Of a stretch of DNA of 33,194 bases, positions 24,063 through 32,967 are shown piece after piece. Source of the stretch: RGIG250 sp964540025 (GTDB lineage Bacteria > Bacillota > Negativicutes > Selenomonadales > Selenomonadaceae); the NCBI GenBank assembly GCA_964540025.1, contig CAZIKQ010000016.1, forward strand, positions 1 through 33,194. The letters run 5' to 3'. The translations under genes were made by a program, and so were the position numbers. Every line of letters begins with the position of its first letter. Within the stretch, counting starts at the first letter, position 1. The notes below the pieces were generated by a model. That model was not told the DNA's origin. It ran no database searches and was given only the letters and a program-made list of their open reading frames with translations.

Positions 24063-24077
24063 TCAACGCTTAGGGTA

Positions 24078-24121
24078 AAAAAACAGCGGGTTCGGAAAAT
24101 TTTCCGAACCCGCTGTTTTTT
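24078..24121. terminator. Bidirectional terminator between glycerate kinase and hsdR
   Basis: A perfect 44-base palindrome centred between 24099 and 24100: AAAAAACAGCGGGTTCGG on the left, its complement on the right, bounded by A-run and T-run. It can end transcription from both sides of this convergent junction. The 116 bases from 24122 to the hsdR stop hold nothing else I can identify. Confidence 0.92.
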
Positions 24122-24237
24122 ACCGCTTTTCCTCCACTGCCGCTGATTTTGCTGTCCGGGCTACGGAGGGAACTTGGATCAAGCTGCTTTGCCTTCAGAG
24201 GAGAACAGTTCCGGCAAGGGGTTGAATAACTATTACA

Positions 24238-27200
24238 TTACCTGTTGGCCTCAAAATTTTCCACCTGTTCCATGACTTTGCTGAAAACCTCCGGGCTGTA
24301 CTGCGGCGGATATCCGTTCTTGGTTAAACAGACCTTGATGTCCCATTTCAGCTTGTCGCGGACGCGCTTATTGTTGAGCCAGTCCGCATAAGCGGAAGTT
24401 GTGTCAATAATGTCTTTCACCTTTTTGGCAAGCGCTCTGCATTTATCATTGACGATGACGCCGCCAACGGTTTTGTCCGTTCCGTACTCAAAGTTATGCT
24501 GGTCCCGCAGCGCCAGCAAAATGTCATAAAACGCCTTTTCCTCAAAGGTAAGTTCCAGTTTGCGGATACTCTCCCGGCTTTCCTTCATCCGGCTCATAAT
24601 GGACAGCGCCTGTTTAGTCGCCGCCTCGATGATGTCTTCAGCGGCCTGCTCCTGGGTCTCGCCAGCTTCTTCCGCCGCCAGGCGCTTGCGTCGCTCGTGG
24701 TATTCGGCAATGGTCTTTTCCAGCATTTCCTGAAAGGACTTTGACGCGATCATATTCACCTTGCCATATTCCCGAATCTGCCTGCGGAGCATCTTTACGA
24801 GCAATTCCAGCTTCGTGGCGGGCATTCTTACATCGGAGAGCTTTTCGTAGTATTCCGGGGAAAAAATATCTTCGTCCTCACCGGCTTTCAAAACGCTTTC
24901 GACCTTGTTGTATTTCAATGCCTCCTCCACCATCCGGGACACGGCGCGATTCATCGTATCCGTGTCGAGTATCGTGGTGCCGCTCATTTTGCGCACAAAA
25001 CCGGCAATCGCCATAAAGCACTGAGCAAGGGCGGATTCACCTTCGCTGAGAACTCCTGACGGCTGAGCGATGTCATAGGCGGCGCGCATTCGCTTCACCG
25101 TCTTGAGGAAATATGTTTTGAAGGAAACCTTTTGCGAACCCGTCCGGCTTTCTGCGCGAAGCTCCTCCGGGTAAGCAAATACGAATTCCGCCGCCCTGGC
25201 AAGCAGCTTATACCGCTCCACGGGATTTGTCTTCGGGTCTAAGAAAGGCGCCAGGTCATAATCGCTGAACAGGGAGCGCAAAATTTCCAGTTCCTCGCGA
25301 AAAACCTGCGCCGCCTGTTCCACATCATCGGCTGAAGGCGCTACGGAGGTGTCGCCGCCATACAGCTTCATAGCCTGGCGCATATTGTCCCGAATGCCGA
25401 TATAGTCGATGACCATGCCATACTCTTTGCCGGGATATTTTCTGTTTACCCGGCTGATGGTCTGGATTAAAAGGTGCTTCTTCAGCGGCTTATCGTTGTA
25501 AAGGTAGGTTAGAGCAGGCACATCAAAACCAGTAATCCACATATCTACCACAATGACGATACGGAAGTTTGACTTCTCCTGCTTAAAGGCCGCGTCCAGA
25601 TCCTTGGAGCGCTTATCGTTTTGAACGCCGCCGAGGTACTCGTACATATCTTTCGGGTCATTGGCCCTCACGCTGGCAACCATGGCCATGAAGGGCATGG
25701 GGCTGAGGGCGTGCAATTCCTCGTTGGTGGCGGCCACTCCATCGGCAGCTTTCTTCTTAGTGAACCACTCCGGGTACTTCTCCCGGAAAACGGTCAGCAG
25801 ATCATAGGCGATCTTCCGGTTGGAGCAGGTGATCATCGCCTTCTGAATCCTGTCCGGATCACCGGCGCAAGCGGAAACGTAGTGGTCGTGAATATCTGCG
25901 GCAAGCCGGTTCAGTCGGGATGGCTCCGCCAGAATGACTTCCATGGAGCTCATGGCCGCTTTGCTGGCCTCAATATCCTCCCGGGTCGCCCCGTCCTCAG
26001 CGCATTTTTTGTAGTAATCCTCAATCTGCTTTGTCTTCGCTTTATCCAGCAGCACCTTCGCAATGCGGGGATGGTACTTTATGGATACCGTCAGACCGTC
26101 CGCCACCGCCTGGTCCATGGTGTAGCGGTCTATCTCACTGCCAAAGGTCTGATAGGTTTCCGCAATAGGCGTACCAGTAAATCCCACGAAGGTGCCATGA
26201 GGAAACGCCTCCTTCAAAACCTTGGCATAGGGCTTTGACACCATCGCTTTCATATTCTTGTCGGCGTCCTTGCTGAACTTGATTGTTCTGGAATGTTCCA
26301 GCTGGGTTCGGTGGGCCTCGTCCGAAAAGCAGATAATGTTGCGGCGGTCGTTTATCAGTCCGATTTTATCGTCCTTCCGGTCGCAGAATTTCTGGATGGT
26401 GCAGATGTAAAAACCGCCGCTCTGCCTGGCCCCCAATTCCGCGCGGAGATGGCGCCGACTCTTCACAACGGACACATCCCCCAGCTTCAGAAAATCCTTG
26501 CTCTTCAGGAACAGTTTTGCCCCCTGTTCCTGAAGCTCGTCACGATCCACGATCATGATGACAGTGGGCGAACCTATTTCCGGTATATCCGTGCAGCGCA
26601 GGGCAAGCTGACGGGCCAGGAACGCCATGGCGTAGGTCTTACCGCAGCCGGTGGCCCCAAAGTAGGTGCCGCCCTTGCCGCTGTTTTCCGCAACGGATTT
26701 GATAATGCTCTTCTTTAGCAGCCGCGCTGCAAAAAACTGGGGATAGCGGCAGACAATCTCCTGTTCCTCGCGGTCATAAACACGATCCTGAAAATGGATA
26801 TAATCCCGAAAGATTTCCAGGAACCGGGCGGGACGGAACACGCCCTTTATCATGCTCTCCAATTCGTCAAAAGGCGCAGACGACACAGCGTCGCCATCCT
26901 CTGCCCGCCGCCATGCGTAAAAATGCTCATAGGGGGTGCGGACGGTGCCCAGCCTGGTCTTCACCCCGTCGGAAATGCAGGCCAGCGGGCAGTAGTGGAG
27001 CAGATGGGGAATGTCCCGCCAATAGCGGACGTTGATCTGCTCCCAGGCGTCAAGGATGGTGGCGGCGGAGTCAGCCGGATTTTTCAGCTCCACAATGCAC
27101 AGGGGCACTCCATTTACAAAAAGCAGCACGTCAGGGCGGCGGTTTTCCCGCTGCCCGTTGTAGACGTATTCAACGGTGAATTGGTTCACCACCCGGAAAA

Positions 27201-27561
27201 TATTATTTTCCGGCCTTTCAAAGTCAATGAGAGAAACCATCTGGGGAACGCCGCTTTGAGGAGTAAACTGCATTCCGTCCACCAGAAGATCATAGACGCT
27301 GTGCAGGATGGCAAAATCGCTCGCGCCTCCCATGAGGCGCAGGGTATCGAAAATCTGCGTAATTTCTTCCGGGGTAAAATCAGGCTGCGCAGCCGAAAGA
27401 AACGCCTTGAAATCGTCGGCGATTAAAACCTCCGTATTCCCTTCGCGGCTGATTTTATCGCCGAACAGATAGTCCCAGCCCGTCTGCTCTAAAAATGAAA
27501 TAAAGGCGGATTCATAGTCCGACTCGCAGTAACGGCCGTTGAAATTCTGAAGTCTGGCCAT
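24238..27561 (-). CDS. hsdR: Type I restriction enzyme, R subunit
   Basis: HsdR is the motor and nuclease of a type I restriction system, translocating and cutting unmethylated DNA with HsdM and HsdS. The 1107-residue protein has a PD-(D/E)xK nuclease (Asp144, then Glu158-Leu-Lys160 in CIVELKNP), Walker A GATGCGKT with Lys308, DEAH at about 414, GFTGTPI and TISRVNRKYPG helicase motifs, and a C-terminal helical region for binding the methylase. All catalytic motifs look intact. AGGAGG lies 10 bases before its ATG. The annotated end of hsdS overlaps its start by 73 bases because of an apparent frameshift in hsdS. Confidence 0.95.
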   Translation of the reverse strand: MARLQNFNGRYCESDYESAFISFLEQTGWDYLFGDKISREGNTEVLIADDFKAFLSAAQPDFTPEEITQIFDTLRLMGGASDFAILHSVYDLLVDGMQFTPQSGVPQMVSLIDFERPENNIFRVVNQFTVEYVYNGQRENRRPDVLLFVNGVPLCIVELKNPADSAATILDAWEQINVRYWRDIPHLLHYCPLACISDGVKTRLGTVRTPYEHFYAWRRAEDGDAVSSAPFDELESMIKGVFRPARFLEIFRDYIHFQDRVYDREEQEIVCRYPQFFAARLLKKSIIKSVAENSGKGGTYFGATGCGKTYAMAFLARQLALRCTDIPEIGSPTVIMIVDRDELQEQGAKLFLKSKDFLKLGDVSVVKSRRHLRAELGARQSGGFYICTIQKFCDRKDDKIGLINDRRNIICFSDEAHRTQLEHSRTIKFSKDADKNMKAMVSKPYAKVLKEAFPHGTFVGFTGTPIAETYQTFGSEIDRYTMDQAVADGLTVSIKYHPRIAKVLLDKAKTKQIEDYYKKCAEDGATREDIEASKAAMSSMEVILAEPSRLNRLAADIHDHYVSACAGDPDRIQKAMITCSNRKIAYDLLTVFREKYPEWFTKKKAADGVAATNEELHALSPMPFMAMVASVRANDPKDMYEYLGGVQNDKRSKDLDAAFKQEKSNFRIVIVVDMWITGFDVPALTYLYNDKPLKKHLLIQTISRVNRKYPGKEYGMVIDYIGIRDNMRQAMKLYGGDTSVAPSADDVEQAAQVFREELEILRSLFSDYDLAPFLDPKTNPVERYKLLARAAEFVFAYPEELRAESRTGSQKVSFKTYFLKTVKRMRAAYDIAQPSGVLSEGESALAQCFMAIAGFVRKMSGTTILDTDTMNRAVSRMVEEALKYNKVESVLKAGEDEDIFSPEYYEKLSDVRMPATKLELLVKMLRRQIREYGKVNMIASKSFQEMLEKTIAEYHERRKRLAAEEAGETQEQAAEDIIEAATKQALSIMSRMKESRESIRKLELTFEEKAFYDILLALRDQHNFEYGTDKTVGGVIVNDKCRALAKKVKDIIDTTSAYADWLNNKRVRDKLKWDIKVCLTKNGYPPQYSPEVFSKVMEQVENFEANR

Positions 27562-28685
27562 GAATTACGCCTCCTTTGCCTTTCTGCCCTCTTCGATAGA
27601 ACCTTTATCAAAATTGGGCAAATATCTTTGATTTGGGCTTTGAGCTTTTCGGCGATAGAAGCACGAATACTATAGGCTTCATAGATATTTACAATATTTT
27701 GCTGAACTTGTAAGTTTGGAATGGGAATAGATATTTCTCCCATATCTTCAAGTGTAAAAATATCCCTTGTCGTACCAAAAGCAATGAATCCTGCATACCT
27801 TTGCGTTTCAGCACGGTTTAACCATAACAATAAATATTTAGGCAAAAGTTTTTCTTGATTGATAACTTCAAATACTTGGTATGAATTTGAAACAATACAA
27901 TCTGGGCCTTCACGAAGTGCTATGGGCAATTTCGTATTATGAGCTTTCATCACCTTATTAAATGCAAATTGACCGGTTCGTACAATTTTTCCGTTTTTTG
28001 AATCTTCAGCGACTCTTTTTGGCTCTGTGAAAAGATGGTCAACATTTACTCCCTGAAACAATGAAATGTCATTGTTTTCATTATTTTCATTGCGTTCCGC
28101 AATATACTTCCCGATTTTTTCACAGAGCATTTTTCGCCGCAAATCCTCAATATAGGCGTCGCAAAGGAGCTTCAAGTTCTCCAATCCCCGCTCATAGCTT
28201 CTCTGATTGGCCAGCATGGCATTGTAAACATTCACATATTTTTGCTGAATATGGACAGGAGGCAACTCAATTTCTATGTCGCAAAACCTGTCCCAATCAA
28301 GGTTTGATCTAATGCTACCGTCACTATATAACCAACCCAATCGATCTCTTTCATTTGAAATAAATGTCATAAAAAAGTATGTGGGCAAAACTGAGTCTGT
28401 TGCTGTTATCTCGAAAGTTATGTATGCTGGAGAAACAATAATCGGGTTGTCTCCCATATACATACTTATCCTAATGCACCTGTCCCGGCCTGTTTGCATA
28501 CCACTAAATACAAAGCGGTCTTTGCGTACAACTTTATAGTTGCTTTCATCAAGGCCATCCGTGTTCGCCGCCGTTGGCATAAACTCTTTATTTATGTTAA
28601 TTCCGAAAATTTTTTTTATCCCTAAAGAATTTCTCTCATCTACAGGAGATATTAGGCTTCCCAATCTGACCTTATTCAATCCCAT
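27489..28685 (-). CDS. hsdS: Type I restriction-modification, specificity subunit
   Basis: HsdS reads the split recognition sequence and steers methylation and cutting. Two variable target-recognition domains are each followed by a conserved helix: the central one reads PPVHIQQKYVNVYNAML with RSYERGLENLKLL, the C-terminal one IPNLQVQQNIVNIYEAY. The start at 28685 has AGAGGGA 8 bases upstream and overlaps the hsdM end by 14 bases. After KDICPILIK the frame runs into an odd basic tail overlapping hsdR; one extra base near 27602 would give GSIEEGRKAKEA and a stop at 27565, a normal-looking HsdS end. The TRDs are visibly more AT-rich than the neighbours. The enzyme may still work, since only the tail changes. 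Confidence 0.9.
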   Translation of the reverse strand: MGLNKVRLGSLISPVDERNSLGIKKIFGININKEFMPTAANTDGLDESNYKVVRKDRFVFSGMQTGRDRCIRISMYMGDNPIIVSPAYITFEITATDSVLPTYFFMTFISNERDRLGWLYSDGSIRSNLDWDRFCDIEIELPPVHIQQKYVNVYNAMLANQRSYERGLENLKLLCDAYIEDLRRKMLCEKIGKYIAERNENNENNDISLFQGVNVDHLFTEPKRVAEDSKNGKIVRTGQFAFNKVMKAHNTKLPIALREGPDCIVSNSYQVFEVINQEKLLPKYLLLWLNRAETQRYAGFIAFGTTRDIFTLEDMGEISIPIPNLQVQQNIVNIYEAYSIRASIAEKLKAQIKDICPILIKVLSKRAERQRRRNSWPDFRISTAVTASRTMNPPLFHF

Positions 28686-30276
28686 AGCCGATCCCTCTGA
28701 ATGCTTCCGAAAGCATTGTCTGCGCTTCCTTTTCCTGAGCGAGAATTTCCCGCATCTCGGCCTGGATGCGCTCCATTTCCCGTTCGTAGTCAATCTCCAA
28801 ATCATGGTCGATGAACCGGATGTACTTGCTGGGGGTCAGAGCCCAGCCCTTTGCTTCAATCTCCTTGACGTTCACGCTGCGGTAAAGTTCGGGGACTTCG
28901 TAATTTGCGCCGTCGGTCTCCGCCGACTGCCAGATATGGTAGATGTCCGCCGCCCGCTGGATTTGCCCGGCGCTCAGCAATACTTTTTTCTTGCCCTCGC
29001 CCTTTACCGGGTTTTCCGTCCAGGCGCGCAGGTCCATAAAGAGAAATTCCCGCTGGCGGTTTCGGAGGGTCCGGCTGTGGTACTGGCCGCCCTTTTTGTT
29101 CTGGTTCAAAATCCACAGGGTCACGCTGATGTCCGTGGTGATAAACAGTTCCCGGGGCAGGACGATGATGGCTTCCACCTTGTCGTTTTCAATGAGCTTT
29201 TGGCGGATGGCAGTAGTATCGCTGTCGTTTAGCGCGCCGTTGGCAAGGAGAAATCCCGCCACGCCGTCGATGGGTTTCAGGTGAGAGAGGATGTGCAGTA
29301 TCCAGGCGTAGTTTGCGTTGCTGTCCGGGGGCGTCCCGTAGTCCGCCCAGCGGCTGTCGCTGCGGAGAGCAGGGTCGTACCAGCCTTTGAGGTTAAAGGG
29401 AGGATTGGCCATTATATAATTAAAATATATTCCCTTGTGTAAATCATGGGTGAAGGTGGAGTCGTTTTCTTCGCCCAGGTTATGGCTCAGGCCGCGGAGG
29501 GCCAGGTTCATTTTGGCCAGGCGGTAGGTGGCGGGCTCCTTTTCCTGTCCCCAGATGTTGATGCGGCTGATGTCGCCGTTTTTCGCCTTCACCAGGTCGG
29601 CGCTCTGGATGAACATCCCGCCGCTGCCGCAGCAGGGGTCGTACAGCGTTCCGTCAAAGGGCTCGATCATGGCGGCGATCAGCTGCACAACGTCGTGGGG
29701 AGTATAAAATTCGCCCTCTTCCTTGGTGGCGTTTACGGCAAATTCCTTCAGGAAATATTCGTAGACCCGGCCGATCAGGTCTTTTTCCTCGCCAAAGGTC
29801 TTATGGCTGATTTTGTTTACTTCATCCACCAGTTTTTTGATGTCGTTGGGCGCAAGGTTTCTGGTGGTAAAGGTGCCGGAAATGAAGCAGCCTTTCAGCT
29901 CCCTTGAACTCTGGGCAATGCTGGTAAGCGCCGTGTCGAGGGCCACGTTCAGCTTCGGGGCGGGGGTGTTGATGATGGTTGACCAGCGGGCTTCCGGCGG
30001 CAGAGCATAGGTGCCGTCCGTAAAAGTGGGGTCGTCGAGGAATCCCGCTTTGATGTTTTCATCATCCGGGTCAAGACCTTCTTCGATCAGCTGTTGGCGC
30101 AGATTGTTTACGCCGTCCTCATACTTCTCGCCGATAAAGCGCAAGAACACCAGCGTGAGCATCATGTCCCGCTTTTCAAAGAAGGAGCCGGAGTTGCGGG
30201 CGGCCCGCAGGTAATTCCGGCAATTAAACAGGATATCGTCTATTTTCAGCGCCGGTTGAACAGTTCGTTTCGCCAT
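28672..30276 (-). CDS. hsdM: Type I restriction-modification, DNA methyltransferase subunit
   Basis: HsdM is the N6-adenine methylase that protects host DNA and forms the core complex with HsdS. The 534-residue protein has an N-terminal helical domain (DILFNCRNYLRAARNSG onward), SAM-binding motif DPCCGSGGMF starting at residue 213, and the catalytic motif NPPF at 291-294, followed by a C-terminal coiled coil. Nothing appears damaged. It is the first gene of hsdM-hsdS-hsdR, transcribed leftward from a candidate -10 at 30374-30379. AAAGG lies upstream of its ATG. Confidence 0.95.
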   Translation of the reverse strand: MAKRTVQPALKIDDILFNCRNYLRAARNSGSFFEKRDMMLTLVFLRFIGEKYEDGVNNLRQQLIEEGLDPDDENIKAGFLDDPTFTDGTYALPPEARWSTIINTPAPKLNVALDTALTSIAQSSRELKGCFISGTFTTRNLAPNDIKKLVDEVNKISHKTFGEEKDLIGRVYEYFLKEFAVNATKEEGEFYTPHDVVQLIAAMIEPFDGTLYDPCCGSGGMFIQSADLVKAKNGDISRINIWGQEKEPATYRLAKMNLALRGLSHNLGEENDSTFTHDLHKGIYFNYIMANPPFNLKGWYDPALRSDSRWADYGTPPDSNANYAWILHILSHLKPIDGVAGFLLANGALNDSDTTAIRQKLIENDKVEAIIVLPRELFITTDISVTLWILNQNKKGGQYHSRTLRNRQREFLFMDLRAWTENPVKGEGKKKVLLSAGQIQRAADIYHIWQSAETDGANYEVPELYRSVNVKEIEAKGWALTPSKYIRFIDHDLEIDYEREMERIQAEMREILAQEKEAQTMLSEAFRGIGYGIE

Positions 30277-30373
30277 GATTTTTCAACCTTTCTCTGGTCA
30301 GGTGGATTCCCTGTTGTCGGCTGCCGAAATTCCCCGTTCCGCGGTTCGGTCTGCCGCCAGCTTGGCAAGGCTA

Positions 30374-30439
30374 ATTATAACAAAGAAAGGCCGCCCGACA
30401 TAGGAAAATTTTGCTATTTGGGCGGCAATGCTTTATAAT
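30374..30439. promoter_or_regulatory. Divergent promoters around a palindrome (hsdM / virK-like)
   Basis: On the plus strand TTGCTA (30411-30416) and TATAAT (30434-30439), 17 bases apart, face the virK-like gene. On the minus strand TATAAT occupies 30379-30374 facing hsdM, with only a poor -35. Between the two -10s lies the inverted repeat GCCGCCC...GGGCGGC (30390-30426) with an inner ATAG...CTAT pair, covering both -35 regions. This arrangement suits a shared operator. On the minus strand the hairpin is followed by a U-rich tract, so a terminator is an alternative. Confidence 0.6.
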
Positions 30440-30539
30440 ATATGGTGCTCATGCTGCTTGCGGCGCCACAATTCCTGTGGTGTTCAATGGCGGCAGGGCA
30501 GTCGTATTTATTTTTTTATTTTACGCAACGGATGGCAAT

Positions 30540-31463
30540 ATGAAGAACATAGCTGAAATCGGGAAGAAAATTTATCGGATAAATTACCACAAGGAATTGA
30601 AGCGGTATATTTACTTCCGCCTGCGGGCCCTGTTTAACGGCGGACGCATGGACCGAATAGACAGCTATTATCACAGGGACCCGGTACGGGAAGAGATCGC
30701 CCGGCTGTATCCCTTCGTTTACGAACAGCCCCAGCGGGCCTTCTTTTACAATAAGTCCGGCTTTGACGAGCGGATCAAGCTCATGGAGGAGCACATGGAC
30801 GCCCTGATCGATTCCTTTGCTCCCCAGGTGATTTACGATATATACGGGGGCGAGGAAAAAATCCTCTGGCAGGCGGATTTTGAGGGAGAGCCGCTGCGGC
30901 TGAGCCTGTCCTTTAATCCCGGCCAGCGCAAGGAGGGGGCCCTGTCCGTGGTACTGCGGCTGGGAGAGCGGTACCTGTATCAGATAATCTTCTGGCTGGG
31001 GAACACCCCGGCGATTGACAGAGGACGGGAAAAAATTGCCCGCAATTTCTACATCGGCGCCATGCAGGGGCCAAACGGGGAAGAACCAAAAGAGATTATA
31101 AAGCGGCTCACGAAGTTCTGCCACGGCTGCCGGACGAAAAATCTCATCCTCTGCGCCGCCCAGGCAGTGGCCCGAGCAATGGGGGCAGGCCATATCTACG
31201 CCGTAACCAACGGCGGCTACTACGCTATGAATCACCTGCGGCTGGACAGGAAGCTCAAGACCTCCTTTGACGACTTCTGGCAGGAGGCGGGGGGAAAGCC
31301 CGCCGCCGACAGCCGCTTCTACGAGCTGCCCCTCCGGGAACACCGCAAGAGCCCGGAGGAGATTCCCACCAGAAAGCGGGCCGTCTACCGCCGCCGCTTT
31401 GCCCTCCTGGATGAAATCGACGGGGCCGTCGAGGGCAAAATGCAAGAATTGCGGAAAAAATGA
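30540..31463 (+). CDS. VirK/YbjX family protein (DUF535)
   Basis: This 307-residue protein fits the VirK/YbjX family: RIDSYYHRDPVREEIARLYPFVYE, then a region LSFNPGQRKEGALSVVLRLGERYLYQIIFWLG, and KRLTKFCHGCRTKNLILCAAQAVARAMG with YAVTNGGYYAM near the C-terminus. Family members in enteric bacteria affect envelope properties or resistance to host peptides, but no enzymatic activity is agreed. I start at ATG 30540 (MKNIAEIGKKIYR); the longer frame upstream begins inside the promoter region. A ribosome site is weak. No signal peptide is seen. It stands alone between the restriction genes and an ATPase and ends in a strong terminator. Confidence 0.8.
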   Translation: MKNIAEIGKKIYRINYHKELKRYIYFRLRALFNGGRMDRIDSYYHRDPVREEIARLYPFVYEQPQRAFFYNKSGFDERIKLMEEHMDALIDSFAPQVIYDIYGGEEKILWQADFEGEPLRLSLSFNPGQRKEGALSVVLRLGERYLYQIIFWLGNTPAIDRGREKIARNFYIGAMQGPNGEEPKEIIKRLTKFCHGCRTKNLILCAAQAVARAMGAGHIYAVTNGGYYAMNHLRLDRKLKTSFDDFWQEAGGKPAADSRFYELPLREHRKSPEEIPTRKRAVYRRRFALLDEIDGAVEGKMQELRKK

Positions 31464-31468
31464 AAAAA

Positions 31469-31527
31469 AGCAAAAATCAAGAGTTTTTATATTTATTTAT
31501 AAAAACTCTTGATTTTTGCTCTTTTTT
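31469..31527 (+). terminator. Long AT-rich terminator after the virK-like gene
   Basis: A 23-bp perfect stem pairs 31469-31491 with 31498-31520 through a six-base loop, followed by CTTTTTT. The stop codon is only five bases before it. The right arm also carries the -35 of the next gene. Confidence 0.9.
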
Positions 31528-31537
31528 CAAATATATT
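31509..31537 (+). promoter_or_regulatory. Candidate promoter of the AAA/DUF4143 ATPase gene
   Basis: TTGATT (31509-31514) and TATATT (31532-31537) are 17 bases apart. The -35 lies in the right arm of the preceding terminator. The predicted start near 31544 would leave a leader of about 13 bases and place AGAGG at the very 5' end. Confidence 0.45.
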
Positions 31538-31556
31538 GTAAAAAGAGGTGAAGATG

Positions 31557-32744
31557 ATGGGCAGTGTAATCAGGCAAAAGTATCTGGAGAAACTGAAAAA
31601 GTTAAGGGACACCCGGCTGATAAAGGTGGTTACCGGCGTGCGCCGCTGTGGAAAATCCACGCTGTTGAAGCAGTTTCGGGAATATTTGGCCGCCCGGGGA
31701 GTAAAAAAAGAGTGCCTCATCTCCCTGAATTTTGAGGATATGGGGAACCGGTCACTTTTGGCTGGGGAGAAGCTCTATGAATATATCGAAAACCGCCTCA
31801 GTCCCAAGGGGATGAATTATATTTTCCTCGATGAGGTTCAGGCGGTGTCGGAATTTCAGCGGGTAGTGGATTCCCTTTACATTCGGGGAAATATAGATTT
31901 ATACATTACCGGCTCCAATGGGACGCTGTTGTCGGGGCAGCTGGCCACCCTCCTGTCCGGACGGTACATAGAGATAAGGATGCTGCCCTTCTCCTTTGCC
32001 GAATACTACGAGCTGGCGGGCGGCGGCAAGCGAAGGGCCTGGCAGGAATATTTTCAAACCGGCGGCTTCCCCTATCTGGCCCAGCTGCCGGATGAGGATA
32101 TCCGCCTGGAGTACCTGACGGGCATATATAACACGGTGCTGGTAAAGGATGTCCTCAGCCGGCAGGGAATAAGCGACGCGCCCCGGCTGGAGAGCATCGC
32201 CAGATTTTTGGCCGACTCCGTGGGCAGTCTCATATCGGTAAAAAAGATAGCGGATACTTTGACCGCTGACGGCCGAAAGACCACCCCGGCCACGGTGGAC
32301 GGGTATGTGGCTGGCTTGCTGGACGCCTTTGTTTTTTATCGGGCAGACCGCTATGACATAAAGGGCCGGCAGCACCTGAAATCCCTGTCAAAATATTATC
32401 TCGTGGACCTGGGCCTGTGGCGGATGCTCCTCGGCAAATACGGCGGGGACGTCGGCCACCGGCTGGAAAATATCGTGTACCTTGAGCTTTTGCGGCGGGG
32501 CTTTCAGGTAAGCGTTGGTAAGCTGGAACAGGGAGAGGTGGATTTCGTGGCCCGGCGGGACGGGGAGATAAGCTATTATCAGGTTTCGGCCAGCGTCCTT
32601 GATCCGGCGGTGTGGGAGCGGGAGCTGCGGCCGCTGGAAAAAATAAAGGACAATTATCCAAAGTACCTGCTCACCCTGGACGAGCTGCCCATCGGGCGAA
32701 ACGGCATCAACCAGCTGAATATCATCGACTTTTTGCTGGAGTGA
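31557..32744 (+). CDS. AAA-family ATPase with DUF4143 domain
   Basis: A 395-residue protein of the common AAA_14-DUF4143 type. Walker A is GVRRCGKST (27-35), Walker B is YIFLDEVQ (Asp92, Glu93), and a sensor segment YITGSNGTLL follows. The C-terminal DUF4143 part contains LENIVYLELLRRGFQV and GEVDFVARRDGEISYYQV, which resembles a restriction-nuclease-like fold with D and Q/E-type residues. Function of the family is unknown; genomes often carry many copies, frequently near mobile or defence genes. ATG 31557 has GAGG 8 bases upstream; ATG 31554 and GTG 31548 are in frame. It may act alone, as no partner is adjacent. Confidence 0.87.
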   Translation: MGSVIRQKYLEKLKKLRDTRLIKVVTGVRRCGKSTLLKQFREYLAARGVKKECLISLNFEDMGNRSLLAGEKLYEYIENRLSPKGMNYIFLDEVQAVSEFQRVVDSLYIRGNIDLYITGSNGTLLSGQLATLLSGRYIEIRMLPFSFAEYYELAGGGKRRAWQEYFQTGGFPYLAQLPDEDIRLEYLTGIYNTVLVKDVLSRQGISDAPRLESIARFLADSVGSLISVKKIADTLTADGRKTTPATVDGYVAGLLDAFVFYRADRYDIKGRQHLKSLSKYYLVDLGLWRMLLGKYGGDVGHRLENIVYLELLRRGFQVSVGKLEQGEVDFVARRDGEISYYQVSASVLDPAVWERELRPLEKIKDNYPKYLLTLDELPIGRNGINQLNIIDFLLE

Positions 32745-32800
32745 GTATTGCGGCTTCCGGCTGTGGCAAAGAAAGCGGCGGGAAAAGTGAAAAGGGAAAA

Positions 32801-32848
32801 AGGGGAACAGGCGAGCGCAGCACAGCGCCCGCCTGGCCCCTGTTTTAT
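32801..32848 (+). terminator. Terminator after the AAA/DUF4143 gene
   Basis: AGGGGAACAGGCGAGCGC pairs with GCGCCCGCCTGGCCCCT around AGCACA with small mismatches, followed by GTTTTATTG. It lies 56 bases after the ATPase stop. Confidence 0.75.
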
Positions 32849-32868
32849 TGTTTGGCAAGATTGTTTTA

Positions 32869-32892
32869 CCGTTATGCAGATTGCAATAACGG
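32869..32892. other. Inverted repeat CCGTTAT...ATAACGG
   Basis: CCGTTAT (32869-32875) and ATAACGG (32886-32892) flank a ten-base centre that is itself partly self-complementary (GCA...TGC). It lies in the 450-base gene-free end of the window, between a terminator and repeat copy F. It could be an operator, a hairpin or part of a repeat flank; there is no gene to its right in view. Confidence 0.4.
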
Positions 32893-32967
32893 TTTACAAA
32901 CACGCCTGACGATTTTTCTCTGAGGTGCGGCGGCAGCTATTTACAATGGCGGAGCCATTGATAGACT

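Noticed and set aside
28686..28805. Upstream extension of hsdS by 40 codons
   Set aside because: It lies within the hsdM coding region; ATG 28685 has a good ribosome site and matches the usual HsdS start.
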